Assembly (NCBI RefSeq): GCF_000012945.1
Contig: NC_007511.1
Span: forward strand, 496,001-560,000
Direction of reading: 5' to 3'
From: Burkholderia lata
GTDB lineage: Bacteria > Pseudomonadota > Gammaproteobacteria > Burkholderiales > Burkholderiaceae
Length of the DNA stretch: 64,000 nt
Below are positions 1 to 8,600 of the stretch, piece after piece. The notes beneath the pieces were generated by a model, which had not been told where the DNA came from, searched no databases, and saw only the letters and a program-made list of their open reading frames with translations. Made by a program: the position numbers and the translations under genes. The stretch's first letter is position 1. Each line of letters opens with the position of its first letter.

Positions 1-371
1 GACGCGGTCGTGGTGTCACCGATTGCGGTACTGCCAAAGCCACCGGCAGTGGCCACCGTGCCGATGGCAATGTTGGCGTTCGTGCCGTCGGCGCCCGCCG
101 AGGCGTTGTAGCCGTTGTTGGTCGCAGAGTTGGCCGCGCCGGTGGAGACGTTCGACACCCCCGAACCGATCGCCAGGTTGTTCGCCAGCGCCGATTCGGC
201 TGGCGCTAATCCGAGCGCAAGCGCAAGCGCGATGCCGGCTCCGACCTGGCCGACCAGGCCCGATTTCAAAACGGCCGACTTGTTCGGCTTGCCCCGTGCC
301 GAGTCGTGTTCCGATGCGGCGACCCATGCGCCGAGGGATTCGTTCCAGATCGAGCGGTATGTGCGGTTCAT
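1..371 (-). CDS. Trimeric autotransporter adhesin (YadA/Hia type), N-terminal fragment
   Basis: Partial gene whose 3' part lies outside the window; 123 codons are visible. The protein starts MNRTYRSIWNESLGAWVAAS, the extended signal peptide region (ESPR) typical of very large type Va/Vc autotransporters. A hydrophobic signal core follows at about residues 46-62. After cleavage the chain turns into low-complexity Gly/Ala/Ser/Asn sequence with AIGS-, AIGT- and AIGD-type repeats like those of YadA-like head domains. By family these are surface trimers that bind host matrix or cells, secreted by Sec and inserted through a C-terminal barrel not seen here. A GGAGG sits about ten bases before the ATG. 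The gene is read leftwards from a long AT-rich upstream region. Sure of the family; total length and head/stalk layout unknown. Confidence 0.9.
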   Translation of the reverse strand, partial: MNRTYRSIWNESLGAWVAASEHDSARGKPNKSAVLKSGLVGQVGAGIALALALGLAPAESALANNLAIGSGVSNVSTGAANSATNNGYNASAGADGTNANIAIGTVATAGGFGSTAIGDTTTA

Positions 372-1598
372 GTCCTGCTACCTCCAAATATGCACGCCAC
401 ACACCGATCTCTTTCGTTAGAGGAATACTCCGTGCGCTCGCGCGAATCTCAAAATTGATGGGCGGAGTTTATTGGAGGAGGATTTTTCAGATTGATAAAA
501 AGTGATAAATGGAGGGTATTGAAAGTTAAAGGATGGTTAATACATCGCGTTTTGATGTATCGGCTCAGAATGTATTGGAAAGTTGTAAGAATGTTGAATG
601 TAGGGTTTGGATTTCCTGGGTGCGTTTCTGTTTTTCGTATAAAAATCATGATGTTATGGTTGTTTTGTGCGATAGGTCACACACCGTTTTGGACCAATTG
701 TAAGACAAATGAAATAGCAAACGTTTGCGAGATAAGCAATCCTTTCGTTGTTGTAATATTTGTCGATGGGCTGATGGATAATATGATTGCTATCTTGTTA
801 ATTTGTTAATTCGTGATTTTGAGGTCGATTTTCTATTTATTATGCGGATTAACTATAAATCAATTTAATTTGAAATTGAGAACATCGGGCTGTGCTGAAT
901 TGCGCATCTCGTCCGCTGCGATGGCCCGCGCGACGGGCGTTCCGGGCCGGTTGGCTCGTCGAATTTGTAAAAAAGTGCTACGGGGCGGCAGGTCGGGCCG
1001 TCATCATTCATCTTTCGAATTTGTCCTATTGACTATTTCGGCGATGGTGAAAATTGAATGGGGTTCGAAGACGGGGCGAACCCGTCAGGGAGGCGGGCCC
1101 TGCGTCGGCGGTGCGCCTGCTGGCGACAGGTTGTTAAAGACGCTGTCCGGCGTCGGCGGCGACGTCCCCGATTCGTCAAATTCCGGGTGTGACAATTTGT
1201 CCGCGCGCGCCGAAGCACCGAAGAAAAAAGGGTGCGAGTGAGTGTGTCGGGGGCGCCACATCCGACAGGCCGATGCAGGTCGGTGCGGTCCCGCACCGTA
1301 TGCGATGGGGCGACTTCGAGCGGGCGGCGGGCAGGGCGGCCCAGGTGATGCGGCTTGCCGTGGAAGTACGACGAGCGCGTAGCGAAGTTCGAACGCGGCC
1401 CGGGTCGCGGGTCGCCCAACAGAACGGAGCGCTGGGCTCCGCGTATCGCTTGCCGCGCGGCCGTATGCAGGCGATGCCGTTGCCGACGGCCGGATCCCGA
1501 TGGAATTCAGCGGCCCGAGGTTTCGATCGCCGAGCGGGCTTGGCCCGGTTGCCCGACCTGACAACCGGGCAACCGGACTCTTGCCCGGGACGGCTTTC
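372..1598. other. Long region without a supported gene; AT-rich part upstream of the adhesin
   Basis: About 1.2 kb separates the adhesin start from the end of the diiron gene. From about 430 to 900 the DNA is strikingly AT-rich (22 of 60 bases are G or C in 541-600), with runs such as two TTGTTAAT copies near 793-808. From about 900 to 1598 it returns to high GC. Open frames exist on both strands but none has a ribosome site, typical codon use or a protein I recognise. The AT-rich part probably holds the adhesin promoter and may be bound by an H-NS-like silencer; this is inference. Confidence 0.6.
1543..1590 (-). terminator. Inverted repeats downstream of the diiron gene
   Basis: GCCCGGTTG at 1543-1551 is mirrored by CAACCGGGC at 1562-1570, and a further CCCGGG-rich arm lies at 1583-1590, just beyond the stop of the leftward gene. 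The elements can form mutually exclusive hairpins. There is no T-run, so this would be a weak or factor-assisted terminator. Confidence 0.4.
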
Positions 1599-2513
1599 CT
1601 ACTTCTTGAGAAACCGCAGCGCAAACCGCGCCATGCGCGGCACGAACATCGGGCGCAGCAGGCGCTTGTCGTAGCCGGCCATCCGCCGGTCGTTCTCGGC
1701 GAGGCACAGTTCGATCAACTCGCGCGGGTTGAGCGCGTCGCCGATGTCGCCGGTGCCGGTCGCCGGGAAGTTCGCGTCACGTGCGACGCCGTCGGAATCG
1801 ATGCCGCGCGCGATGCCGATGCGCTCCCGGATCAAATGCACCCATACGGCTGCGACCCGCGCAAAGAACCACGGCCGGCGCCACCACGGAAGCGAGCGCC
1901 AGTACCACGCGTACCAGTTCACGAAGAACAGGATGTGGCGGCCTTCTTCCTGGATCACCGGCTCGAAGGTGTCGACGAGTTCGGGCGGGAAATAGCCGGA
2001 GCGCTGCGCGGAACGGAACAGGCCGAACGCGAAGAAGCTGTCGATGCATTCGCTGAAGCCCGTGACGATCCACCACCACTCGGGATCTTTCGGCGCAGGG
2101 TATGCCGGTTCGGGGGCGAGCCGGATGCCGTAGGCTTCGACGAGCTTCGACAGCACGACCTTGTGCCGCGCTTCCTCGCCGCCGTCCATCTCGAGTGCGC
2201 GGCGCAGTAGCGGATTGCCGATTGTCGCCGCATAGGTTGCCACGCGGATCGATGCGCGGCCTTCGGTCTGCACCGCGATGTCCCAGATCGGCAGCGACGT
2301 GAGCCGTTTGAGCTCGGCGGGCTTGAGCGCCGGCCAGTCGATTACCGCCGGCTTGTACGGGTTGTGTGTGTCGAGCAGCATGCGACAGAACATCTGCATG
2401 TGCGCATCGGAACCGATCCGTACCGGACCTTGCTTCTCGAAGGTCCAGTTGCGCATTGCGTGATCTGCGGCTGCATGCTCTTCGTGCAGCGTGTCACTCA
2501 TGGCTGTTGTCAT
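1599..2513 (-). CDS. Ferritin-like diiron protein (oxygenase/hydrolase-like), function unknown
   Basis: Predicted 304-residue soluble protein. It carries two ExxH motifs, E114-A-R-H117 and E190-G-R-H193, each in a long helix, with other acidic residues (E84, E155) in suitable helices. This is the ligand set of a four-helix ferritin-like diiron centre, as in AurF-type N-oxygenases and stearoyl-ACP desaturase-like proteins. A Trp-rich stretch near 145-150 and a hydrophobic aromatic segment near 197-220 suggest a lipophilic substrate or membrane contact. The ATG at 2513 is chosen although no clear ribosome site precedes it; ATG 2501 is the alternative. A CGTTTACGG/CCGTAAACG dyad lies across the start. 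Substrate not identifiable from sequence. Confidence 0.7.
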   Translation of the reverse strand: MTTAMSDTLHEEHAAADHAMRNWTFEKQGPVRIGSDAHMQMFCRMLLDTHNPYKPAVIDWPALKPAELKRLTSLPIWDIAVQTEGRASIRVATYAATIGNPLLRRALEMDGGEEARHKVVLSKLVEAYGIRLAPEPAYPAPKDPEWWWIVTGFSECIDSFFAFGLFRSAQRSGYFPPELVDTFEPVIQEEGRHILFFVNWYAWYWRSLPWWRRPWFFARVAAVWVHLIRERIGIARGIDSDGVARDANFPATGTGDIGDALNPRELIELCLAENDRRMAGYDKRLLRPMFVPRMARFALRFLKK

Positions 2514-2514
2514 A

Positions 2515-2555
2515 CGTTTACGGGTCGAAAGATTTTTGCATAGCTTCCGTAAACG
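2515..2555. promoter_or_regulatory. CGTTTACGG-N23-CCGTAAACG dyad at the diiron gene start
   Basis: Perfect 9-base arms at 2515-2523 and 2547-2555 lie immediately upstream of the ATG at 2513, a position suited to a repressor. A dyad sharing the CGTAAAC core occurs before kdpB (5419-5511). Confidence 0.35.
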
Positions 2556-2596
2556 CGTATTTTCGAGCGGCCATGCGCACGCCGGCCAGGCGTGCG

Positions 2597-2815
2597 TCAC
2601 GCGTTCGTGTCGACCCAGAGGCGGCCCCAGCGGGACGCGTAGGCCAGCGCGTGCTCTTCCTCGAAGAAGAAATCGATCGCGTCGAACGAAACGGCGCGTG
2701 GCGACGGGCCGCCGCTCGCTTTTTCGATCGTCAGGTTGGCGGCGAACAGCCCGTTCGGCAACCGGGCGGCAGCGGGGGCGACTTCGTAGCCCTTGTAGCG
2801 GATCGTACGGTTCAT
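2597..2815 (-). CDS. Small conserved-looking hypothetical protein
   Basis: Predicted 72-residue protein beginning MNRTIRYKGYEV and ending GRLWVDTNA. It has no signal peptide or membrane segment. A run of acidic and aromatic residues (DAIDFFFEEEHALAYA) forms the middle. I do not recognise a named family. The composition is that of a small alpha/beta cytoplasmic protein. It lies 83 bases upstream of the diiron gene on the same strand, so the two may be co-transcribed. An in-frame extension upstream to 2893 is possible but less protein-like. No strong ribosome site is visible. Confidence 0.55.
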   Translation of the reverse strand: MNRTIRYKGYEVAPAAARLPNGLFAANLTIEKASGGPSPRAVSFDAIDFFFEEEHALAYASRWGRLWVDTNA

Positions 2816-3050
2816 GGCGTGCGCGGAGAAAGTTCGGAGGTTCAGCGTACGAAAACCCGCTCGCGGCGTGAACCAATCTTTCGGCCAATGCAAATCACGC
2901 AGCGGGCCGAATCGTTATCGGCACGGGGCGCGGGGAAGGGCGAGCGGGGAGCAGCGTCGGCGTGCACGGCGCGTGGCCGTTCGTCCGAATGCGCACCGCC
3001 CGCGCCGGCGAACGTGGTCGGCCGGGCGCGGGCGGTGGAAGGCGGGAAAA

Positions 3051-3701
3051 TTACTGGTTGGCGATCTTCAGCACGGGCGCAAGCGCGTCGACCGATGCTG
3101 CATGCGAAGCCGCGCGATGCGATGCGAACGCGAGCGCGAACTCGGCCGCCTGCGTGCCGACCGTCTCGAGCTGGGCCACGACCTTCGGATCCGAGCAGCT
3201 GTCGGCACTGTCGAAGCGCGTTTCGAGCGTATTCACGGTCGCGCCGAACGGCGTCGGCCAGCCGCGCAGCGCATGCACGATCGAACGCAGCGATGTCAGC
3301 ACGGTGCCGGCCGCCTGCCAGCCGTACGCGGTGACGATCAGGCCGACCGCGCGGCCGTCGAGATACGGGCGATCGTCCGCGCGCAGTTCCTCGAGCGTGT
3401 CGAGCGCGTTCTTCACGAGGCCGGAGACGCCGCCGTGATAGCCGGGCGTCGCGATGATGATCGCGTCGGCCTGGCGCACGGCGTCGATCAGGTCGCGCTG
3501 CGCGTCGGTCAGCGTTTTGTGTTCAGGCGCGTAGTGGGGCAGCGTATGCAGGAACGGGCCGTCGAACAGCCGCGTGCGTGCACCGGCTGCCTGCGCGCCG
3601 CGCAACGCGAACGACAGCGCGCGTTCGGTCGACGACGCTGCCCGGGTGGTACCGCCAATGCCGACGACGAACGGGCGGCGGTGTTGATCGAATGCAGTCA
3701 A
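3051..3701 (-). CDS. NAD(P)H-dependent FMN reductase family protein
   Basis: 216-residue flavodoxin-like protein. The N-terminal strand VVGIGGTTRAASSTERAL (about 12-29) is the phosphate-binding loop of SsuE/MsuE/NAD(P)H:FMN reductases. The TPGYHGGVSGLVKNALD segment (about 85-101) is the family's flavin-binding motif. It should reduce FMN or a quinone with NAD(P)H in the cytoplasm, commonly feeding FMNH2 to a two-component monooxygenase. No such monooxygenase is adjacent, so the partner is unknown. The gene is alone on its strand, and a candidate small RNA is encoded on the opposite strand some 190 bases upstream of its start. Confidence 0.88.
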   Translation of the reverse strand: MTAFDQHRRPFVVGIGGTTRAASSTERALSFALRGAQAAGARTRLFDGPFLHTLPHYAPEHKTLTDAQRDLIDAVRQADAIIIATPGYHGGVSGLVKNALDTLEELRADDRPYLDGRAVGLIVTAYGWQAAGTVLTSLRSIVHALRGWPTPFGATVNTLETRFDSADSCSDPKVVAQLETVGTQAAEFALAFASHRAASHAASVDALAPVLKIANQ

Positions 3702-3894
3702 GGGGCGCTCCTTGGGGATGGCTTGCCCGGCTAAGCACAGGCTTAAAACCAGATGGTAACGACCCCGCCGCCACTCTGAAAACGACTTTTCGTTCTATCG
3801 ATATGCCGTGCGGCAGGGGCAATCGTGTGCGCGGCCGCCCAGATCGATAGCAGAAATGCTTGGTTGGGACGGCGCGCCGTGGTCGATAACATGG

Positions 3895-3968
3895 GCCCGT
3901 CTCCTCCATGATGTCTCTACTGACATGGGTTGGCCCCGCCGCGCGGATGCAGGCGGGGCTTTTTTTTG
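3895..3968 (+). ncRNA. Candidate small RNA ending in an intrinsic terminator
   Basis: On the plus strand, with no plus-strand gene before it for kilobases, a compact unit can be read. There is a possible -35 TTGGGA (3864-3869) and -10-like GATAAC (3885-3890). A CTCCTCC stretch at the predicted 5' end is complementary to ribosome-binding sites. A hairpin follows with ATGTC 3911-3915 pairing with GACAT 3922-3926, then a strong terminator. It would give an RNA of about 70 bases. It sits between leftward genes, so the terminator serves neither. Start site and expression are inference. Confidence 0.5.
3933..3967 (+). terminator. Strong Rho-independent terminator
   Basis: GCCCCGCC (3933-3940) pairs with GGCGGGGC (3952-3959) around an 11-base loop and is followed by eight T residues (3960-3967). 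The T-run is on the plus strand, so it ends rightward transcription. Confidence 0.85.
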
Positions 3969-4011
3969 TCCCGGCCAGGAAAGGGGGCGCGATGCGCCGG
4001 GCGCTTGCCCG

Positions 4012-4317
4012 TTACTCGAACACCGGCCGGAAGAAGCTGCGCTCGTAGCTGACGATGCAGCGTGTTTCCTCGGCGTAGCGGAATGCGGCCTGGCAGGCCG
4101 GATCGTCCATCGAGCGTTCGCGGTAACGCTCATACTCGGCGAGGCTCGGGAACGAGAACATCGCGAGCGCGATGTTGTTCGCCCCTTCGGATGGCAGGAA
4201 GTAGCCGTGATGCGTGCCGCCGAATTTTTCGACGAGCGGAATCCACATCTTGCCGTACGTTTCGAACTGGTCGAGCTTGTACGGATCGATGACGTAGCGA
4301 AGGAAGCAGGTGATCAT
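4012..4317 (-). CDS. NIPSNAP family protein
   Basis: 101-residue single-domain protein starting MITCFLRYVIDPYKLDQF. The opening pattern, a short strand then Pro-x-Lys and a helix, plus the AMFSFPSLAEYERYR segment near 55-69, matches the ferredoxin-like NIPSNAP/dimeric alpha-beta-barrel fold. Bacterial members are often small and of unknown role, sometimes binding heme or aromatic ligands; no ligand can be assigned here. It is a lone leftward gene with its start 279 bases from the divergent acetyltransferase. Confidence 0.8.
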   Translation of the reverse strand: MITCFLRYVIDPYKLDQFETYGKMWIPLVEKFGGTHHGYFLPSEGANNIALAMFSFPSLAEYERYRERSMDDPACQAAFRYAEETRCIVSYERSFFRPVFE

Positions 4318-4596
4318 GAGCGCGCTCGGTGAAGGAAGGAATCCGCGAGTCTGGAAGGCGCCGCCGCATGTGTCAACGGTGTTCGCCGACGCGTGATCCG
4401 GCCGCGGGTCGCATTGCTTGCGCAAACAACGATCGGCGCGCTGTCATGCGTTCGCAACGATGCGCGCGGCGCCGTGGCACGCACGGTCGAGATCGTCCCT
4501 CCCGCACGCATTTCCCCAAACTTTTACGACATTTTTTCTTGCGAGGGCGGTTGGCGCGCTCATAGACTTCGGGCATCCCAACCACGGAGCAAGGCA

Positions 4597-5385
4597 ATGT
4601 CGATACCCTGGAACGTGATCGCCGAACGGTCTCCCGCCGCGCCGCCTTCAGTGTGCGCCGATCGGGTGATCGTGCGGCGTTTCGATCCGGCCTTCGACAG
4701 CTATGCCCAACTCACGCCGATGCTGCATCGCGCGTTCGCGCGGCTCGGCGCGATGGGGCTCAACTGCACGTGTGTCGACCAAAGTGAGGACGTCACGCGC
4801 CGCCGCGCGGAAGCGGGCGAGTGCTACGTCGCCGTGTGCGGCGGACGCGTGATCGGCACGGCCACGCTGTATGCGACCGATCCGTCGTCGGCGTGCTCGC
4901 TGTACCGGCGCGAAGGTGTCGCGAGCGTGCGGCAGGTGGCGGTGGATCCCGATTGCCAGAGCCGCGGGATCGGCGCGTTGCTGCTGTCGTTCGCCGAGCA
5001 ATGGGCCGCGTTGCGCGGCTATACGCTGCTCGCACTCGATACGCCGCATCCCGCTTCGCACCTGCTTGCGTTCTACGGCGCGCAGGGTTTCGACGTTGTC
5101 GACGTGATGCGCTTCGACGGCAAGCGCTACGACAGCGCGATCCTTTGCAAGCGGCCGATCGCGCAGGTCGCGCGCCGCGTGTCGCCGGCGTCGCGCATGG
5201 CTGTGCGCGTGGCGGCCGTGCGGCGTCTCGCGTATGCGTTGCCGGCGCGCGTGGTCGCAGCGGCCCGGCGCGGCCAGCACGTGCGCCGCGGCGCAGGCTG
5301 GGCGGCACGACGCGCGGCGGGGGCCGCGAGTTGCCGCTCGTCGCCGTGGCGTCCGCGTCAGCACGGGCGCTACACGTTCGGCTGA
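4597..5385 (+). CDS. GNAT-family N-acetyltransferase with a basic C-terminal tail
   Basis: 262 residues. The central GNAT domain (about 25-195) contains VAVDPDCQSRGIGALLL, the acetyl-CoA pyrophosphate loop, followed by the ALDTPHPASHLLAFYGAQGF segment seen in aminoglycoside- and amino-acid-type GNATs. The last 65 or so residues are Arg/Ala-rich and not part of a usual GNAT domain; they may be disordered or result from stop-codon loss in very GC-rich DNA. GGAGCAAGG precedes the ATG. The substrate cannot be predicted. It stands alone, 290 bases before kdpB. Confidence 0.78.
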   Translation: MSIPWNVIAERSPAAPPSVCADRVIVRRFDPAFDSYAQLTPMLHRAFARLGAMGLNCTCVDQSEDVTRRRAEAGECYVAVCGGRVIGTATLYATDPSSACSLYRREGVASVRQVAVDPDCQSRGIGALLLSFAEQWAALRGYTLLALDTPHPASHLLAFYGAQGFDVVDVMRFDGKRYDSAILCKRPIAQVARRVSPASRMAVRVAAVRRLAYALPARVVAAARRGQHVRRGAGWAARRAAGAASCRSSPWRPRQHGRYTFG

Positions 5386-5418
5386 ACGCTGCGCGCCGGT
5401 TCGTTTTCCTGCTTTGCC

Positions 5419-5511
5419 GCGTAAACGCCGAATGAGCGGAGTGTGGCGCTCCCGCTCGTGTACGGCCCTTGAGACACCCCCGCCGCGCCGCGGCGAAACC
5501 GGCGTTTACGC
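5419..5511. promoter_or_regulatory. Long-range dyad GCGTAAACGCCG / CGGCGTTTACGC upstream of kdpB
   Basis: Exact 12-base arms at 5419-5430 and 5500-5511, 69 bases apart, in the 290-base gap before kdpB. A T-rich segment (CGCTTTTTATAC, 5511-5522) follows the right arm and could hold the promoter or a KdpE-type site. The function is inferred from position only. Confidence 0.35.
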
Positions 5512-5601
5512 GCTTTTTATACCTCGACGCGATCCTTTGCCGCGATCTTCACGCGAACCTTCATAAGATGGTTGCGTGGAAACGGAAGCCGCACGCGAAA
5601 A

Positions 5602-5650
5602 CGCGCAACGGCAGCCGGCTCGCCTGACCGACGCCGGCTGCCGTTGCGCG
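5602..5650 (+). promoter_or_regulatory. 18-bp perfect hairpin in the kdpB leader
   Basis: Bases 5602-5619 and 5633-5650 are exact reverse complements of 18 bases around a 13-base loop, 25 bases before the kdpB start. In RNA this is an extremely stable stem. It has no T-run, so it is more likely a leader structure affecting translation or RNA stability than a plain terminator. Confidence 0.6.
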
Positions 5651-5675
5651 AGCGCGCCGGCAAAAGGAAACCGCC

Positions 5676-7829
5676 ATGTCTCTCCCTCCCATGACAGGTC
5701 CGCGTCCCGCGCAGCCAGGCCATGCGCGCACGGCCGTGCGCTCGATGTTCGACCCCGCGCTCGTGCGCCCGGCGATCGCCGATTCGTTCAGGAAACTCAC
5801 GCCGCGCACGCAGTTCCGCAACCCGGTGATGTTCTGCGTGTACGTCGGCAGCATCCTGACCACGATCCTGTGGATCGCCGCGCTGTTCGGCCAGGCCGAA
5901 GCGCCCGCCGGCTTTATCGTCGCGATCGCGCTGTGGCTGTGGTTCACCGTGCTGTTCGCCAACTTCGCCGAAGCGCTCGCCGAAGGGCGCTCGAAGGCGC
6001 AGGCCGCATCGCTGCGTAGTGCAAAACACAACGTGGTCGCGAAAAAGCTTGCGGCGCCGCGTGCGAAGGCGGCCGTCGAAGTGATGGCGTCGACCGACCT
6101 GCGCAAAGGCGACGTCGTGCTCGTCGAAACCGGCGACACGATCCCGGCCGACGGCGACGTGATCGAAGGCGTCGCGTCGGTCGACGAATCGGCGATTACC
6201 GGCGAATCCGCACCGGTGATCCGCGAGGCGGGCGGCGACTTCTCGTCGGTGACGGGCGGCACGCGCGTACTGTCCGACTGGATCGTCGTGCGCGTCGCCG
6301 TCAATCCGGGTGAGGCGTTCCTCGACCGGATGATCGCGATGGTCGAGGGCGCGAAGCGAAAGAAGACGCCGAACGAGATCGCGCTGACGATCCTGCTCGT
6401 CGCGTTGACGATCGTGATGCTGCTCGCAACCGCCACGTTGCTGCCGTTCTCGACGTTCGCGGTCGAAGCGATGAAAGCCGGCCATGTCGTGACGATCACC
6501 GCATTGGTGGCGCTGCTCGTGTGCCTGATCCCGACGACGATCGGCGGGCTGTTGTCCGCGATCGGCGTGGCCGGGATGAGCCGGATGATGCAGGCGAACG
6601 TGATCGCGACGTCGGGCCGCGCGGTGGAAGCCGCCGGCGACGTCGACGTGCTGCTGCTCGACAAGACTGGCACGATCACGCTCGGCAACCGCCAGGCGTC
6701 GGCGTTCGTGCCCGCGCCGTTCGTGACCGAGGAAGCGCTGGCCGATGCCGCGCAACTGTCGTCGCTCGCCGACGAAACCCCGGAAGGCCGCAGCATCGTC
6801 GTGCTCGCGAAGCAGCGTTTCAACCTGCGCGAGCGCGACATGCAGGCGCTGCATCCGGTGTTCCTGTCGTTCAGCGCGCAGACGCGGATGAGCGGTGTCG
6901 ACCTGTTCCCCGCGGGTTCTGCTCCCGGGGCGGCTGGCCGCGAGATTCGCAAAGGTGCGGCGGACGCGATCAAGCATTACGTCGAGTCCCACGGTGGCCG
7001 CGTCACGCGCGAAGTCGAAGCGGTCGTGACCGACATCGCGCGTCGCGGCAGCACGCCGCTCGCGGTGGCGGAGCGGGTGGACGGTGTCGCTCGCGTGCTC
7101 GGCGTGATCGAGCTGAAGGACATCGTGAAGGGCGGCATCAAGGAGCGCTTCGCGGAGCTGCGCAAGATGGGCATCAAGACCGTGATGGTGACGGGCGACA
7201 ACCGGCTGACGGCCGCGGCGATTGCAGCGGAAGCGGGTGTCGACGATTTCCTCGCGGAAGCGACACCGGAAACCAAGCTCGCGACGATTCGCGAGCACCA
7301 GGCGGCAGGCCGTCTGGTTGCGATGACGGGCGACGGCACGAACGACGCGCCGGCGCTCGCGCAGGCCGACGTCGCCGTGGCGATGAACACGGGTACGCAA
7401 GCGGCGAAGGAAGCGGGCAACATGGTTGACCTCGACTCGAACCCGACGAAGCTGATCGAGATCGTCGAGATCGGCAAGCAGATGCTGATGACGCGCGGGT
7501 CGCTGACGACGTTTTCGATCGCGAACGACGTCGCGAAGTATTTCGCGATCATCCCGGCCGCATTCGCGACGACGTATCCGCAATTGAGCGTGCTCGACGT
7601 GATGCACCTCGCGTCGCCGTCGTCGGCAATCCTGTCGGCGGTGATCTTCAACGCACTGATCATCGTCGCGCTGATTCCGCTCGCGCTGAAGGGCGTGCGC
7701 TATCGCCCGCTCGGTGCCGCGCCGCTGCTGCGCAGGAACCTGCTGCTGTACGGCCTCGGTGGCGTGCTGCTGCCGTTCCCGTTCATCAAGCTGATCGACA
7801 TGGTGCTGGTGGCATGCGGATGGGCGTGA
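5676..7829 (+). CDS. kdpB: Potassium-transporting P-type ATPase subunit B (KdpB)
   Basis: 717 residues, slightly longer than usual because of an N-terminal extension of about 20. All P-type hallmarks are present: TGES at 175-178, the phosphorylated D329 in DKTGT, KGA at 426-428 in the nucleotide domain, TGDGTNDAP at 551-559, and the KdpB-specific [13 protein letters not shown] run near 610. Membrane helices are at about 55-95, 235-300 and three or four after 600. In known Kdp systems KdpB hydrolyses ATP in complex with KdpA (K+ channel), KdpC and KdpF. None of these is encoded beside it; the next gene is a KdpE-like regulator 64 bases on. Either subunits are supplied from elsewhere or this is an orphan. 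Confidence 0.95.
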   Translation: MSLPPMTGPRPAQPGHARTAVRSMFDPALVRPAIADSFRKLTPRTQFRNPVMFCVYVGSILTTILWIAALFGQAEAPAGFIVAIALWLWFTVLFANFAEALAEGRSKAQAASLRSAKHNVVAKKLAAPRAKAAVEVMASTDLRKGDVVLVETGDTIPADGDVIEGVASVDESAITGESAPVIREAGGDFSSVTGGTRVLSDWIVVRVAVNPGEAFLDRMIAMVEGAKRKKTPNEIALTILLVALTIVMLLATATLLPFSTFAVEAMKAGHVVTITALVALLVCLIPTTIGGLLSAIGVAGMSRMMQANVIATSGRAVEAAGDVDVLLLDKTGTITLGNRQASAFVPAPFVTEEALADAAQLSSLADETPEGRSIVVLAKQRFNLRERDMQALHPVFLSFSAQTRMSGVDLFPAGSAPGAAGREIRKGAADAIKHYVESHGGRVTREVEAVVTDIARRGSTPLAVAERVDGVARVLGVIELKDIVKGGIKERFAELRKMGIKTVMVTGDNRLTAAAIAAEAGVDDFLAEATPETKLATIREHQAAGRLVAMTGDGTNDAPALAQADVAVAMNTGTQAAKEAGNMVDLDSNPTKLIEIVEIGKQMLMTRGSLTTFSIANDVAKYFAIIPAAFATTYPQLSVLDVMHLASPSSAILSAVIFNALIIVALIPLALKGVRYRPLGAAPLLRRNLLLYGLGGVLLPFPFIKLIDMVLVACGWA

Positions 7830-7893
7830 GCATGGACACGCACTGTGCGGCGCGGTTAAGCGCGCATGACGCACCGGACGGAGGTGCTGCCGG

Positions 7894-8592
7894 ATGAGCA
7901 AACCGACCGTCGTCATCGTGATCGTCGACGAAGACAGGTTCATCCGGCATTTCGTCCGTGTCGCGCTGAAGGCCGAACGCATGCACGTCTGCGAGGCCGC
8001 GACCGGTGCGGCGGGCGTGGCGGCCGTCGGCGCACGACGGCCCGACCTGATCGTCGCGGACACGAACCTGCACGACATTGGCGGCACCGAACTGATTCGT
8101 GCGCTGCGCGCGTGCTCGGCTGCGCCGCTGATCGTGCTGTCGGCGCTGAGCGCGGAAAGCGACAAGGTGGCCGCGCTCGACGCGGGCGCAGACGACTACC
8201 TGACCAAGCCGTTCGGCGCCGCCGAGCTGATCGCGCGGATTCGTGCGCACCTGCGGCGGCAAGCCGGCGGCGGGCGCATCGATGCGGTACGTGTGTGCTT
8301 CGGCGACGTGACCGTCGATCTCGCCGATCGCCAGGTGTTGCGCGGCGGGGCGCGCGTGCATCTGAGCCCGATCGAATTCCGGTTGCTGGCCGCGCTCGCG
8401 CATCACGCGGGCCGGCTGCTCACGCACGACCGTCTGCTGAGCGAGGTGTGGGGCGCGACGCACGGCAAGGATGCGCACTATCTGCGCGTGTATGTCGGCC
8501 ACCTGCGGCGCAAGCTGGAGCGCGATCCGCGGCGGCCCGCGTACATCTTGACGGAGACGGGTGTCGGCTACCGGCTTGCCGGCGCGCGGTAG
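7894..8592 (+). CDS. OmpR/KdpE-type response regulator
   Basis: 232 residues. The receiver domain (1-118) has the acidic pair in VDED (11-14), phospho-acceptor D56 and K105 in LTKPF. The winged-helix domain (about 128-230) ends HYLRVYVGHLRRKLE then LTETGVGYRLAG, closest by eye to KdpE. GGAGGTG precedes the ATG. It probably forms an operon with kdpB, supporting a role in K+ or osmotic response. No sensor kinase (KdpD) is present in the window, so it must be phosphorylated by a kinase encoded elsewhere. The usual D-L-x-L-P around the phosphorylation site is replaced by D-T-N-L-H, a mild deviation. Confidence 0.88.
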   Translation: MSKPTVVIVIVDEDRFIRHFVRVALKAERMHVCEAATGAAGVAAVGARRPDLIVADTNLHDIGGTELIRALRACSAAPLIVLSALSAESDKVAALDAGADDYLTKPFGAAELIARIRAHLRRQAGGGRIDAVRVCFGDVTVDLADRQVLRGGARVHLSPIEFRLLAALAHHAGRLLTHDRLLSEVWGATHGKDAHYLRVYVGHLRRKLERDPRRPAYILTETGVGYRLAGAR

Positions 8593-8600
8593 CGACGCGC

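Noticed and set aside
492..809. A 105-codon frame in the AT-rich region before the adhesin
   Set aside because: No ribosome site before its start and a composition expected from random AT-rich DNA; no recognisable fold.
1085..1674. Several overlapping frames on both strands between the adhesin and the diiron gene
   Set aside because: Overlapping frames of equal length on both strands, Arg/Pro/Gly-rich and without family similarity; typical of GC-rich non-coding DNA.
5517..8165. An 882-codon open frame on the minus strand opposite kdpB and the response regulator
   Set aside because: Low-complexity Arg/His-rich translation with no motifs, fully antisense to two well-supported genes.
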